A stretch of DNA of 64,000 nucleotides from Verrucomicrobiales bacterium (GCA_016795385.1 JAEUHI010000043.1:205990-269989), one strand, 5' to 3'. Shown: positions 17,778 through 27,108, counted from the first letter of the stretch. Numbers and translations are program-made. Notes: a model not told the origin generated them from the sequence alone.

Positions 17778-18581
17778 TCAGGATTCCGCCGGGGTCTCCG
17801 CGGGTTCGGCGGCACCCTGGAGACGGATCTCGCCGGAGAGGATGTCGATCGCGAAACTGGCGTGCTTTTGCACCGTGGTCATGACGCCCTGCAGCTTGTC
17901 GCGGAAGAAGAAGTAGAAGAACATCGCGGGGATCCCGACGATGAGCCCGCCCGCGGTCGTCACCATCGCGACCTTGATGCCACCGGCGAGTTCCTTGGCA
18001 TCGCCGCTCGTGGTGGCGAGTTTGTCGAAGGATTCGATCATGCCCCAGACCGTGCCGAGCAGTCCGATCATGGGGGCGAGCGTCGCGAAGATGTTGAGAT
18101 AATTCACCCAGACCATCTGCCGGTGCTCTTCCTCGTCGAGCGCCTCGGCGGCGGCCTCCGTCATGCTCGCCTTGTTGGCGAGATCGCGGTCGAAGTTCAC
18201 CTTCAGCAAGGCGCCGGACATGACGCGCCCGTAACTGCTCGGATGGGAGGAACAGGCGCTGTAGGCCGCCACGACATCGCGCGAGGCCATAGCCGCGTTC
18301 ACCTGGTTCACGAGCGACTGCGGCGCCATCTTGTTTTTCGTGATCTGCACGAAGCAATAGACCGCCACGGCGATGGTGCCGATGGAGCAAATCAAGAGCA
18401 CATGCATGAAGCCACCGCCCTGGTGATAGAGATCAAGGGCGGAAACATCCTGTGCGACAACCCCGGCGGCGGCATCGGGGGCGGGGGCGTCCTGTGCGAA
18501 GAGCGGAGCGACGATTCCGGCGGCGAAAACCAGCGCGGCGGCGACGAGGGAACGTGGGATCAGATTACGGATGCGGTTCAT
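17778..18581 (-). CDS. MotA/TolQ/ExbB proton-channel family protein
   Basis: 267 residues. There is an N-terminal signal-like helix (residues 8-29, ending near FAQDA), then three further membrane helices near 57-80, 165-190 and 208-232. The family signature APMIGLLGTVWGMIESF lies near 166, and TTAGGLIVGIPAMFFYFFF forms the last helix. The extra N-terminal signal-like segment is common in ExbB of this and related phyla. It overlaps the upstream TPR gene by four bases (ATGA) and is followed by two exbD genes, so it is the stator core of this Ton-like system. Confidence 0.93.
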   Translation of the reverse strand: MNRIRNLIPRSLVAAALVFAAGIVAPLFAQDAPAPDAAAGVVAQDVSALDLYHQGGGFMHVLLICSIGTIAVAVYCFVQITKNKMAPQSLVNQVNAAMASRDVVAAYSACSSHPSSYGRVMSGALLKVNFDRDLANKASMTEAAAEALDEEEHRQMVWVNYLNIFATLAPMIGLLGTVWGMIESFDKLATTSGDAKELAGGIKVAMVTTAGGLIVGIPAMFFYFFFRDKLQGVMTTVQKHASFAIDILSGEIRLQGAAEPAETPAES

Positions 18582-19495
18582 GGAGCAGTGGCCTTGGGAT
18601 CGGTCGGAGGTGGGTTGAGCGTGGCGAGACTCTCCTTCGCTTTGGCGGCGAAAGAGGTATCGGGATAAAGTTTGAGGAGGTCTTCCCAGCGGGCCTTGGC
18701 CTCCGCGTTTTCACCTCCGAAGTGCAGGAGTTCGGCGGCATGGAAAAGGCCGCGGGCCGCGGCTTCCTCGCGCGTGGCATGGAAGAGATGCGGTTTCAAA
18801 AACTGATCGAGCGCGCGGTGGTAGAGTTCGTGACGGCGAGGGCGCACCTCTTCGTCCTCGATCCAGCGGGGATGCTCCTCCTCGAGCTCGCGCAGGGCGC
18901 GGAAATCGGCCTGGGCGAGAAGGTGCTCGACTTCGATGAGCAAGGCAGGATCCTCGGTGTCTTTGGCAAGGAGCCGCGCCTCCGCCGTGGCGGCCTCGAG
19001 ATCACCTTTGGCCAAAAGCGCCTCGAGACGACCCCGCTTTGCCGCAGCCACGTCGTCGGGCGACCACGCTTTCGCGATGAGATGATCGTAGAGCGCAAGG
19101 GCTTTCTCCGCGCCGATGGCGCCCTCCTCCCGCATCATCGCGGCTCCATAAGCCAGACCCCACGCGGCGCTGCGGGAGCGCGGCCGGTGGAGATGAGGAA
19201 ACCAAAAGTCCCACCACGGTTTCAGCTCGGCCCCGGACGCGCTCGCGCGGCGTGCGAAGAGCAACTCCTCGCCCGGACGATAGCCGAACTCGATCCGCTC
19301 GACCTGGGGTGCGGCGAGCGTGCGCTTCGCCGAACCAGCCGCGCCCGCCGCTCCAGGAAGGGTCACATTCACGATCGAATCAGTAAGTTCGTCGATGCGA
19401 CAAGCGAGCGTCTCACCCGTTTTCATGACGACGAGGTCCTGGGACAGCCCCGTCCCGACGGCCAGCAACAAGAATGAAGAGAGGATCGATTTCAT
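18578..19495 (-). CDS. Secreted TPR-like protein of the ExbB operon
   Basis: 305 residues. A signal peptide (residues 1-18, ending GLSQD) is followed by a small beta-rich domain starting VVMKTGETLACRIDELTDSIVNVTL, which looks like the short SH3/LSm-like domains found in verrucomicrobial secreted proteins. Helical TPR-like repeats make up the rest, ending YPDTSFAAKAKESLATL. It is coupled by four-base overlaps to the large TPR gene before it and to exbB after it, so it is almost certainly part of the same periplasmic machine. No enzymatic motif is seen. Confidence 0.75.
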   Translation of the reverse strand: MKSILSSFLLLAVGTGLSQDLVVMKTGETLACRIDELTDSIVNVTLPGAAGAAGSAKRTLAAPQVERIEFGYRPGEELLFARRASASGAELKPWWDFWFPHLHRPRSRSAAWGLAYGAAMMREEGAIGAEKALALYDHLIAKAWSPDDVAAAKRGRLEALLAKGDLEAATAEARLLAKDTEDPALLIEVEHLLAQADFRALRELEEEHPRWIEDEEVRPRRHELYHRALDQFLKPHLFHATREEAAARGLFHAAELLHFGGENAEAKARWEDLLKLYPDTSFAAKAKESLATLNPPPTDPKATAP

Positions 19496-22359
19496 TCGCC
19501 GCCCTCCCCGTTGATTACCGGTGCCGACGCGGGAGCCGGAGGAAATTCGCGGCGCAGGATTTCGATGCGGCGTTTCGCATCCGCCACCTCGGCGAAATCG
19601 GCGAGTTCTTCCCGGGCGATCATTTCCTCATAGGTCTCGAGCGCCTCGCGCCGGAGATTCAATTGCTCGAGCGATTGGCCCCGGCCCCAATAGGCTTTCG
19701 CGTTCATCTCGCCGAACTTTCCGTAGGCCACGTAGACGCGCTCGAAATAGACGATGGCTTTCTCATGCTCCTGGTCGGCGACATGGGATTGCCCGAGTCG
19801 CAGCAGCACCTCGGCCTTGGTCGCGGCGGTGACACCCGCAGTCTCGAGGGTTTTTTCCAGCGTGGCCCGCGCCTCGTCACCTCTGCCGGCGGTGGTGAGA
19901 AGATCGGCCATTTTCATCCGCACCTCGCCGAGATGGACCGAAGCGGCAGTCTCCCGCTCGAAGCGCTCATAGAAGGCAAGGGCTTCCTCCGTCTCGCCGC
20001 CGGCGGCGGCGATCTCACCGAGCCCGCGGTAGATGCGGTCGCGCTCGACGGCGCGAGGATGCCATCGCCGGATCTCGGTGAACAGCTGCTTGGCGAGAAG
20101 ACGATTCTCCGACAACCACTGTGCCTCGGCCACGGCGACAGAGATGGTGGGTTCGTGGATCCGCGGATTGACCCACTTTGTGATGTCGAGCAGTTCGATG
20201 CGCGCGGCATCACCCGCGGCAACGAGGGACAAAGCCCAGCCGGCGCGCAGGGCAAGGGTCGTCTTGCCTTGAACGCCGGCGCGGGCCTTGAGGAGGCGCA
20301 GTTTCGTCACGAGTTCTTCCCGACCCGCGGCACCGCCAGACTGATAGACCTTTGGTAAACCGGCGAGCAGATCGGTCATGGTGTGGCGATCCGGATCGTC
20401 ACCAAGGTCTTCGATGGTCTTCCAATAAATGTCGCGGGCGCGGCCGAACTCATCTTCCTGGATGTGCGTCCATCCGATCCAGTAAACGGCCTCGGGGAGG
20501 CGGCCGCTCGCAGGATGATCGGCGACGAACTTGGCAAAGTGTTCACGCATCGCCGGGAGGTCCTCCAACAGTTTCAGGGCGTTGCCTTTCTTGAACCAAG
20601 CATCTTCGAAGAACCGTCCCGACTCAGGCCTCACGCGCTCGTAGGCGGCGAATCCTTCATCGTTTTTTCCTTCGGAGAAATACGCATCGCCCAGCAAGAG
20701 ATTCGCCTCGTCGGTGAGCGGATCGCCTGGATAGGCGTCGTTGAAGGCCTCGAGCTTTTCGATGGCTCCGGGATAATCCGCGAGCGAGAAGGTGCAGACG
20801 GCGATGCGGAAGGTGGCTTCCTTGCGATACTTGGCGGACTTGTGGCGTTTCAGGTAGCCCTCGAGATGCGAGCGCGCCTCCTCGTAAAGAGCGGAGAAGG
20901 AATAGGCCATGCCGGACCAGTAGTCGGCATCCTCGACCAGATCGGAGTCGGGATACTGCCGTTGCACCTGGTCGAATTGATAGAGCGCGCCTTCGTTGTC
21001 GTCCTGCTGCAGGTAAAGGAAGCCCTGCATGAACATCGCCTTGCCCGCGAAAGGATCCTTGGGGAAACGCTCGACCAGTTCTCCATACGCGAGCTGGGCG
21101 GCGCCGTGATCGAAATTCTCGCGCAGGGCTTCGGCCTTGAGGAAGAGCACGGTCGCCAGCGATTTCCCTTCGTCTCCGAAGACTTCTTCGTAGCGCTCGG
21201 CGGCGGCGACCGCCCGCGTCCAATGTTTTGTCTCCATCCAGCACTGGATCTGCGCGAGCGTGGCGCTCTCGACGAGAGGATCAGGCGGCATCGAGGCGAG
21301 CATGTCCTCGAGAATGAGCGCCGACTCGCGATAGCGGCCCAGCCCCTGATAGGCCATCGCGAGGCGCAGGCGCAGGGCGGAGTCGAAATTTTCCGTCTTG
21401 GCGAAATTCTCCAGCTCGCGCTCGACGCGTCCGAGGATGGCCCGCAACTGGAAGACGGTGCCCTGGGTGTTCGACCGCGCCTCGAGCATCGCGATACGCT
21501 CGCCGATCTCCGCGATTTTCTGGTTTTGATAGTCGATGAGCCGTTGCCGCGGCCAGATCCGCTGGAGACAGGTGATGGCGTCGTGATAACGCTTCTCGTC
21601 GAGGAAAGTCGCGCCGAGCTGGAGGGCGAGGCTCTGAAAGCTGATCACCTGCGTCATGCTGCCGAGGTTCGCATGCTCGCGCCGGATCACGGCGAGAGCA
21701 TGGTCGTGTTGTCCCGCGACGAGGCGGCAATGCAGCTCGAGGACGACGGCCCGGCTCGCCGCCTCGGGAGAAGCCTCCCGCACCTGGGGCAACTGCGATT
21801 CGAGAAAGTCGGCCGCTTCCGCGGGAAAGTCCTGCTGCAGGTAGAGCGTCGCGAAGAGGAGGAGCGCTTCATAGCGTTTGAAGGCGTTGTGCGTCTCGTC
21901 GCTCCAGTATTCACCGAAGGCACGCTGCGCCCCGACGAGTTCGCCGGTCGTCATCAGACAGATGCCCCGCCAGAATCTCAACTCGTCGGAGAGGGGCTTC
22001 TCGATTTTCGGATCGAGGAGCGATTCATCGATCCATTTCAACGCTTCGTCGAATTTCTTCAGCCCCACCTTGCTGATCGCCACGAGAGGGCGGTGGAGAC
22101 GGGCCGCTTCCTTCGCCTCCTCGGCGGCTCCGTAATCGAGGATGAATTTCTCCAGTGCGGTCTCGGCCCCCGCGAAATCGTTCGCGGCGAAGGCGGCGCG
22201 TCCCCGCTCCAGCAATTGCACCGGGCCATCGGTTTCGACGGTCGCCGGGTTTGCCTCCACCGGTGGGGCGGCTGGCGCGGGCTTGGGGTCCTCCTGCCCC
22301 CAAAGCCCCGCCGCCGCAAAGAGCGGTGCCATACGGAAAATGAATCGGGGGCGGGTCAT
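19492..22359 (-). CDS. Large tetratricopeptide-repeat protein, probable periplasmic or outer-membrane scaffold
   Basis: 955 residues. A signal-like N-terminus (MTRPRFIFRMAPLFAAAGLWGQ) and an Ala/Pro-rich spacer are followed by TPR-type helical repeats over almost the whole length. Examples are FAANDFAGAETALEKFI near 56, QLAYGELVERFPKDPFAGKA near 420 and FDQVQRQYPDSDLVEDA near 455. The repeats resemble those of YbgF/BamD-like proteins that handle cell-envelope cargo. It is the first gene of the array ending with exbB-exbD-exbD-VWA and overlaps the next gene by four bases. It probably serves as the docking scaffold. No other domain is recognised. Confidence 0.82.
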   Translation of the reverse strand: MTRPRFIFRMAPLFAAAGLWGQEDPKPAPAAPPVEANPATVETDGPVQLLERGRAAFAANDFAGAETALEKFILDYGAAEEAKEAARLHRPLVAISKVGLKKFDEALKWIDESLLDPKIEKPLSDELRFWRGICLMTTGELVGAQRAFGEYWSDETHNAFKRYEALLLFATLYLQQDFPAEAADFLESQLPQVREASPEAASRAVVLELHCRLVAGQHDHALAVIRREHANLGSMTQVISFQSLALQLGATFLDEKRYHDAITCLQRIWPRQRLIDYQNQKIAEIGERIAMLEARSNTQGTVFQLRAILGRVERELENFAKTENFDSALRLRLAMAYQGLGRYRESALILEDMLASMPPDPLVESATLAQIQCWMETKHWTRAVAAAERYEEVFGDEGKSLATVLFLKAEALRENFDHGAAQLAYGELVERFPKDPFAGKAMFMQGFLYLQQDDNEGALYQFDQVQRQYPDSDLVEDADYWSGMAYSFSALYEEARSHLEGYLKRHKSAKYRKEATFRIAVCTFSLADYPGAIEKLEAFNDAYPGDPLTDEANLLLGDAYFSEGKNDEGFAAYERVRPESGRFFEDAWFKKGNALKLLEDLPAMREHFAKFVADHPASGRLPEAVYWIGWTHIQEDEFGRARDIYWKTIEDLGDDPDRHTMTDLLAGLPKVYQSGGAAGREELVTKLRLLKARAGVQGKTTLALRAGWALSLVAAGDAARIELLDITKWVNPRIHEPTISVAVAEAQWLSENRLLAKQLFTEIRRWHPRAVERDRIYRGLGEIAAAGGETEEALAFYERFERETAASVHLGEVRMKMADLLTTAGRGDEARATLEKTLETAGVTAATKAEVLLRLGQSHVADQEHEKAIVYFERVYVAYGKFGEMNAKAYWGRGQSLEQLNLRREALETYEEMIAREELADFAEVADAKRRIEILRREFPPAPASAPVINGEGGE

Positions 22360-22451
22360 CGGGAGCCGGGACTAGCAAGGAACCGGCCGAATCAAGACAG
22401 AAAATAGCGACCCACGTCAAACCGAAACCCACAAAATGACCGAATTGGCAC

Positions 22452-23300
22452 TTAAACGGTCGGTTCCATCGTCCCGGGGCCTTCTCCATCCACCAAATCA
22501 CGCCAGCGTCCCACGTATTCGCCCGGACGATGCGCCTCATGCACCGAAAACAGGTAGACACGCCCACCGAGCACCTCGTAGAAGCCGTTCTGGCAAAAAC
22601 GACGGGCCAGGAGGAGCGCCTCGGCCCGGTTGCAGACGATTCCATATCCCGGCTCGATGTGGGAGAAATCGGGGCTGCCGCCGGCGACGGGAAAATGCTC
22701 GAATTCAAGTCGCTCCAGTTCCGCCCGCAGATGGGCGTCCGCCACCTCATTCACCTCGTCGGCGACCACCACCCCCTCGGGATTGTGGGCCGTGATGATG
22801 CGAAACTCCGGCGGCACGTCATCCTCCGGGCCTTTGAACCGCACCTGCCGGTATTCATCGGGTAAATCGAGATGATGCCGCACGGGAGGCAGCTCCTCCC
22901 GAAGTCCTTTGGCAAAATAATGCCTCACCGATGGGCGCCGGATGTATCGCAGCAGTTCGATCCGCTCGCTCCGCCGCCACATTGCGAAGAGGAACCACGG
23001 AATCGCCACGAGACTGAAGATCACCATCACCCCGCCCCATAGCAGACGCAGCCGAGGCGTGAGGCGCCGGGTCACCAGCACCCAGACGAAATAGACCGGC
23101 CACTGGAAGACGAGGGCATGGAATCCCGCCCTCGTCACCGTGAGGAAACGATCCCCCGACTCCGGGATCTCCTCGCCGTGATAGGAGGCGGGCAGGGCAT
23201 ACGCACAGAGCCATCCCACGGCAATGAGATACGCGAAGGGAAGGAACAATGCCGGCACCGCGGCCAATCCATACCCCAGATGCCGCAAAATCGGATTCAT
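22452..23300 (-). CDS. Membrane protein with C-terminal DUF3293-like domain
   Basis: 282 residues. The first 125 contain about three to four membrane helices (for example residues 9-36, 60-78 and 86-108). The cytoplasmic C-terminal half, from about 155, reads FRIITAHNPEG...VAGGSPDFSHIEPGYGI...ALLLARRFCQNGFYEVLGGRVYLF. This pattern is typical of DUF3293 proteins, which are normally free-standing and soluble. Fusion to a membrane domain is unusual. It starts 24 bases before the stop of the upstream isomerase-like gene, so the two may be co-transcribed. The biochemical role of DUF3293 is unknown. Confidence 0.65.
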   Translation of the reverse strand: MNPILRHLGYGLAAVPALFLPFAYLIAVGWLCAYALPASYHGEEIPESGDRFLTVTRAGFHALVFQWPVYFVWVLVTRRLTPRLRLLWGGVMVIFSLVAIPWFLFAMWRRSERIELLRYIRRPSVRHYFAKGLREELPPVRHHLDLPDEYRQVRFKGPEDDVPPEFRIITAHNPEGVVVADEVNEVADAHLRAELERLEFEHFPVAGGSPDFSHIEPGYGIVCNRAEALLLARRFCQNGFYEVLGGRVYLFSVHEAHRPGEYVGRWRDLVDGEGPGTMEPTV

Positions 23301-23324
23301 GGTTCCCGAGCCGCCGGAGCCATC

Positions 23325-24254
23325 CTAGGCGCACCACTTGAGCAACTTCTCCAGCAAGGGAGGCACGTGTTCGTAAGGATCCTTTTCCTCTTCGTATTCG
23401 AGGATCACGTATCCCTCGTAGCCGGTGTCCTTGAGAATCTTCACGACCCGCTCAAGGTCGGCCGGCGCCTTCTCTTTGCCCTCCTTGCCCACCTTGATCT
23501 CGGTCTTGAGCTGCACGTTCATCGCGTATGGCGACGATGCGGCGATCTCGGCATAGACGTCGTCAGCGATGAAATTCCCGCTATCGAGATTCACACAGAC
23601 CCAGGGACTGTCGACCGCCCGCACGATCCGGAGCAACCTCGCCGCAGTGGTGATGCTGTCGTGATTCTCGATCCCGAGGTAAACTTTCTTCTCCGCCGCA
23701 TAAACCGCTGTCTCGGTCAGTGCATCGATGGCATTCTGTTCCGCCTCCTCCCCACTGACACCCTTCGGATGGGCACCGGCAAAAACCCGGATGTGGGGAG
23801 CGCCCATCATCGCCGCGTGGTCGATCCATTGCTTCACATGCTCGATCTGACCGGGACGCTCCGGCGCGTCCTTCGGATGGGAAAAATTGTTCCCCACCGC
23901 CGTCCCCGAAATCGCGATGCCGAGCTTTGCGGCGATCTCCCGGCATTCGGTGAAGGTCGCCTCGCCCGCATCAGGTGCGAAAAAGTAGCTCGTCAACTCC
24001 GCCCCCTTCAATCCCTGGCTGGCGCAGTATTGGAGAAACTTCGGCATGTCCATGGCCCGATCCCCCGGTTCGAACTTCGGGTTCTTCTTGCCCCGCGACC
24101 ATTCGAACTGATTGCGGAACGAATACGCCGCCAGCCCGACCTGCAGGCCTTTGCCGGATCGGGGATACGGATCCTTCACCGCAAAGAGGGTCGAGGCGGG
24201 AACAAGACCAAAGCCAAGGGCACCGGTCATCCAATTACGTCGGGTCATCTGCAT
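23325..24254 (-). CDS. Tat-exported sugar phosphate isomerase/epimerase-like TIM-barrel protein
   Basis: 309 residues from ATG 24254; ATG 24248 and GTG 24263 are alternatives. The N-terminus MTRRNWMTGALGFGLVPAS is a twin-arginine signal. The body is a xylose isomerase-like (AP endonuclease 2 family) barrel. Likely metal ligands are the Glu in YLGIENHDS near 198, the Asp in CVNLDSGNF near 225, the His in NNFSHP near 130 and the Glu in VILEYEEEKDP near the C-terminus. Such exported barrels are frequent in Verrucomicrobia and Planctomycetes and act on sugars outside the cytoplasm, but the substrate cannot be told from sequence. galE lies upstream in the same direction. Confidence 0.85.
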   Translation of the reverse strand: MQMTRRNWMTGALGFGLVPASTLFAVKDPYPRSGKGLQVGLAAYSFRNQFEWSRGKKNPKFEPGDRAMDMPKFLQYCASQGLKGAELTSYFFAPDAGEATFTECREIAAKLGIAISGTAVGNNFSHPKDAPERPGQIEHVKQWIDHAAMMGAPHIRVFAGAHPKGVSGEEAEQNAIDALTETAVYAAEKKVYLGIENHDSITTAARLLRIVRAVDSPWVCVNLDSGNFIADDVYAEIAASSPYAMNVQLKTEIKVGKEGKEKAPADLERVVKILKDTGYEGYVILEYEEEKDPYEHVPPLLEKLLKWCA

Positions 24255-24334
24255 GCCCGGCACTCTAGGACGGATTGACCGGATCGGGAAAGCCGAAAAT
24301 CACCGGATGAAAGGGAGGTTTGCCCGCCCCCTCC

Positions 24335-25315
24335 TCAGTCAGCATAGCCCTCCGGATGGGCCACGTGCCAATCCCACGCGCTTTTTACGATGGAGCGCAG
24401 ATCGGCATATTTCGGCTGCCATCCGAGTTCCTCGCGGATGCGGGTGCTGTCGGCGATCAAGGTAGCCGGATCCCCCGCGCGGCGGGGCGCGATCTCGGCG
24501 GTGACCTCGCGACCACTCACCTCGCGTACCGTTTCGACGACTTCCTTCACGCTGAATCCATTGCCATTGCCGAGATTGTAATGGAGCACCTCGCGCTCGT
24601 GCAGTGCCTCGAGGGCGAGCAAATGCGCCGAGGCAAGGTCCTCGACGTGAATGTAATCCCGCACACAGGTGCCGTCCGGCGTCGGATAGTCATCGCCGAA
24701 GATCTTGATCGAAGCCCGCTGCCCCAGCGCCACCTGGATGACGAGCGGGATCAGGTGCGTCTCGGGATCGTGGTCCTCGCCTTTCGTCGGGGTGCATCCG
24801 GAGGCGTTGAAATAACGCAGGCACGCATATCGAAGGCCTTTCGTCCGATGTGCCCAGTGAAGAATGCGCTCGACGAAATATTTCGACTCGCCGTAGGGGC
24901 TCCCCGGCACGATGCGCTCGTCAGGAGCAATCGGGATGCGGACCGGATCGTCGAAAAGGTTCGCAGTGGAGGAGAAAATGAATCGTTTCACCCCATGATC
25001 CACGGCCGAGGAGATCAGGTTCACCGCATTCCCGACGCTCTCGCCGAGGTATTTGAAGGGATTCTCCACCGACTCGCCGACGAGCGTGTAGGCCGCGAAA
25101 TGCATGATGGAGTCAGGCGCCACTTCCCCCATCACTCGATCCACCGCCGCCCGATCCTTCAAGTCTGCTTCGAAAAAAGCGGCGGCGGGATTCACCGCGG
25201 CGCGGTGACCCTGATACAGATTGTCGAGCACCGCGACTTCGTGCCCGGCAGCGAGCAGGGCATCGACGGCGACACTTCCGATGTATCCGGCTCCGCCGGT
25301 GACGAGGACTTTCAT
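24335..25315 (-). CDS. galE: UDP-glucose 4-epimerase
   Basis: 326 residues. The N-terminal Rossmann motif GGAGYIG is at residues 7-13. The catalytic Ser/Thr segment is FSSTANLF near 115, YGESK near 141 holds the Tyr/Lys pair, and RYFNASG near 168 is the GalE family signature. It interconverts UDP-glucose and UDP-galactose for exopolysaccharide or lipopolysaccharide sugars. It is divergent from a Gfo/Idh oxidoreductase, with an eight-base inverted repeat in the shared promoter region. The length is near the usual 330-340 residues. Confidence 0.94.
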   Translation of the reverse strand: MKVLVTGGAGYIGSVAVDALLAAGHEVAVLDNLYQGHRAAVNPAAAFFEADLKDRAAVDRVMGEVAPDSIMHFAAYTLVGESVENPFKYLGESVGNAVNLISSAVDHGVKRFIFSSTANLFDDPVRIPIAPDERIVPGSPYGESKYFVERILHWAHRTKGLRYACLRYFNASGCTPTKGEDHDPETHLIPLVIQVALGQRASIKIFGDDYPTPDGTCVRDYIHVEDLASAHLLALEALHEREVLHYNLGNGNGFSVKEVVETVREVSGREVTAEIAPRRAGDPATLIADSTRIREELGWQPKYADLRSIVKSAWDWHVAHPEGYAD

Positions 25316-25346
25316 GGGGAATTAATTGCGGGCAGAAACATCCGGC

Positions 25347-25383
25347 AAGGATAGGTGCCGCGCAAACGAATCGTGCTATCCTT
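25347..25383. promoter_or_regulatory. Inverted repeat in the divergent galE-Gfo/Idh promoter region
   Basis: AAGGATAG at 25347-25354 and CTATCCTT at 25376-25383 are perfect reverse complements separated by 21 bases. They occupy most of the 74-base gap between galE (minus) and the Gfo/Idh gene (plus). The arms are two to three helical turns apart (29 bases centre to centre), which would suit a dimeric or looping regulator of both genes. Confidence 0.4.
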
Positions 25384-25389
25384 CGCCGC

Positions 25390-26367
25390 ATGAAGACCTC
25401 CCGAACCTTCCGCTGGGGCATCCTCGGCACCGGACGCATCGCCGCCAAATTCGCCGGTGAACTGCCCTTTTCCCGCACTGGTCGGCTTGTCGCGACGGCT
25501 TCGCGCTCCCGGGAATCCGCTGCGACGTTTGCCCGCACCCACGGCGGTGATCCCATCGTCGGATACGAGGAACTCCTCGGCCGCGACGATCTCGATGCGA
25601 TCTACCTCAGCCTGCCGAACGCGCTCCATCGGGAATGGACCCTCGCCGCGCTCGACGCCGGAAAACACGTCCTCTGTGAAAAGCCGATGGCCCTCGATAC
25701 CGTGGAGGCCCGGGAAATGTTCGATCGGGCCGGGGAGAAAGGGCTCGTCCTGATGGAGGCGTTCATGTATCGCGCCCATCCCCAGACCTTGCGGCTTTTC
25801 GAAACCGTAGCGAGTGGAGCGATCGGCGAAGTGCGGCTCCTTCGGGCGAACTTCACCTTCTCCCGCGAGGCGTCGCACGATGACGCCCGCTTTCAAGCAG
25901 GCCCCGGAGGAGGCTCCTTGATGGACGTTGGGTGCTACTGTGTCGATTTCGCCCGTACCCTCTCGGGTGCGGAACCAGACAGGGTCGAGTGCCTCGCGCA
26001 CCATCACGAGTTAGGAGTCGATGACTACGCCGCGGGGCTCCTCGGATTTCCCTCCGGCTCCCTCGCTACCTTCACCTGCGGCATGACCGTGCTCTCCGAT
26101 CAAAGTGCCCACATCGCCGGCACCGAGGGGCGCATCGAAATCGCCCGATTCTGGCAGGCGAAGGAAGGCTTCACCCTTGTCTCTCCGAAAGGGGCGATGA
26201 AGACAATCCACGTCCCGGAAGACCGCCCCCTTTACGCCGTGGAAGCCGACGCCTTTGCTGAAGTCGTCGCCGGCGGGACAAACTGGAATCCGGCCGCAAA
26301 CACACTCGGAAACCTGCGCGTCCTGGAGCGGCTCCGCGAAAAGGGCGGACTTCCTTTCAAAGCGTGA
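25390..26367 (+). CDS. Gfo/Idh/MocA family oxidoreductase
   Basis: 325 residues. The N-terminal Rossmann fold begins RWGILGTGRIAAKFAGEL at residue 9, and LCEKPMAL near 97 is the conserved EKP motif with the catalytic Lys. GGSLMDVGCYCVDFAR near 176 carries the usual substrate-side Asp and Tyr region. Members oxidise or reduce sugars and inositols with NAD(P); dihydrodiol dehydrogenase-like members are closest in style. The HAD phosphatase gene follows 26 bases later and is probably co-transcribed, suggesting sugar phosphate handling. Confidence 0.9.
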   Translation: MKTSRTFRWGILGTGRIAAKFAGELPFSRTGRLVATASRSRESAATFARTHGGDPIVGYEELLGRDDLDAIYLSLPNALHREWTLAALDAGKHVLCEKPMALDTVEAREMFDRAGEKGLVLMEAFMYRAHPQTLRLFETVASGAIGEVRLLRANFTFSREASHDDARFQAGPGGGSLMDVGCYCVDFARTLSGAEPDRVECLAHHHELGVDDYAAGLLGFPSGSLATFTCGMTVLSDQSAHIAGTEGRIEIARFWQAKEGFTLVSPKGAMKTIHVPEDRPLYAVEADAFAEVVAGGTNWNPAANTLGNLRVLERLREKGGLPFKA

Positions 26368-26393
26368 TATGGCTCTACCCATAACGATTCCCG

Positions 26394-27044
26394 ATGCTCA
26401 TCCGCGCCCTCCTTTTTGATTTCGACGGTCTCATCCTCGATACCGAGTTCCCCATTTACGAAGCGTGGCGTGAGGATTACCTCGCCCACGGCCATGATTT
26501 GCCCCTCGAGGTATATGCCGCCTGCGTCGGGAGCGATTTCAACCGTTTCGATCCCAAGTCCCACCTCGAATCCCTCGTCGGCCGCACCATCGACTGGCCC
26601 GACCGCGATCTCTGGCGGGAACGCAACGCTCTGGAACGGGTGAAGCAGCTTCCTCCCCTGCCCGGAGTGGTCGCACTGCTCGACGCCGCGTCGTCGCTGG
26701 GCCTGCCTTGCGCCGTCGCCTCGAGCTCGCCACGAAGCTGGGTCGAGGGACACCTCGGGAGACTTGGATTACTCCATCGATTCCGACTGATACGCTGTAT
26801 TGATGACGTCGCCGCTCCGAAGCCTTCGCCCGACCTCTTCCTCGCTGCTGCCGCAGGTCTTGGTGTTGCGCCTTCGGAAGCCCTTGCCCTCGAAGATTCC
26901 AGGAACGGTCTCCTCGCGGCGAAGGCGGCCGGATGCCCTTGTATCGTCGTGCCGAACCGTGTCACCGCCCATCTCGATTTCGAGGGCGCCCTGATGATCT
27001 TGGCATCACTGGAAGAAATCGATCTGACAAGCTTGATCCAATGA
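26394..27044 (+). CDS. HAD-superfamily hydrolase, beta-phosphoglucomutase-like
   Basis: 216 residues. Motif I is LFDFDGLILDTE (catalytic DxD) at residues 7-18. Motif II is in CAVASSSPRSWVE near 105, and the Lys/Asp motifs are in APKPSPDLFLAAA and ALEDSRNG near 140-165. The subgroup includes phosphoglycolate phosphatase and beta-phosphoglucomutase; substrates are small sugar phosphates. It follows the Gfo/Idh gene and ends 64 bases from the convergent secretin gene. The specific substrate cannot be assigned. Confidence 0.9.
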   Translation: MLIRALLFDFDGLILDTEFPIYEAWREDYLAHGHDLPLEVYAACVGSDFNRFDPKSHLESLVGRTIDWPDRDLWRERNALERVKQLPPLPGVVALLDAASSLGLPCAVASSSPRSWVEGHLGRLGLLHRFRLIRCIDDVAAPKPSPDLFLAAAAGLGVAPSEALALEDSRNGLLAAKAAGCPCIVVPNRVTAHLDFEGALMILASLEEIDLTSLIQ

Positions 27045-27045
27045 T

Positions 27046-27098
27046 CCTGCGGGGTTCGAACGACTAATCCCCGATCACCTCCTTGCGCAAATCGCAGG
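27046..27098. terminator. Possible bidirectional transcription end between convergent genes
   Basis: CCTGCG (27046-27051) and CGCAGG (27093-27098) are complementary and enclose a GGGG...CCCC pair and a TGCG...CGCA pair. The whole lies in the 64-base gap between the HAD gene and the secretin stop. There is no clear T-run, so this is a weak call. Confidence 0.25.
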
Positions 27099-27108
27099 TT
27101 AAGACAAC

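Noticed and set aside
20383..22407. 674-codon plus-strand open frame
   Set aside because: Shadow of the TPR gene on the opposite strand; high G+C genes leave long antisense frames.
27051..27075. GGGGTTCGAAC sequence resembling a tRNA T-arm
   Set aside because: No cloverleaf partners or acceptor stem around it; it sits in the gap between convergent genes.
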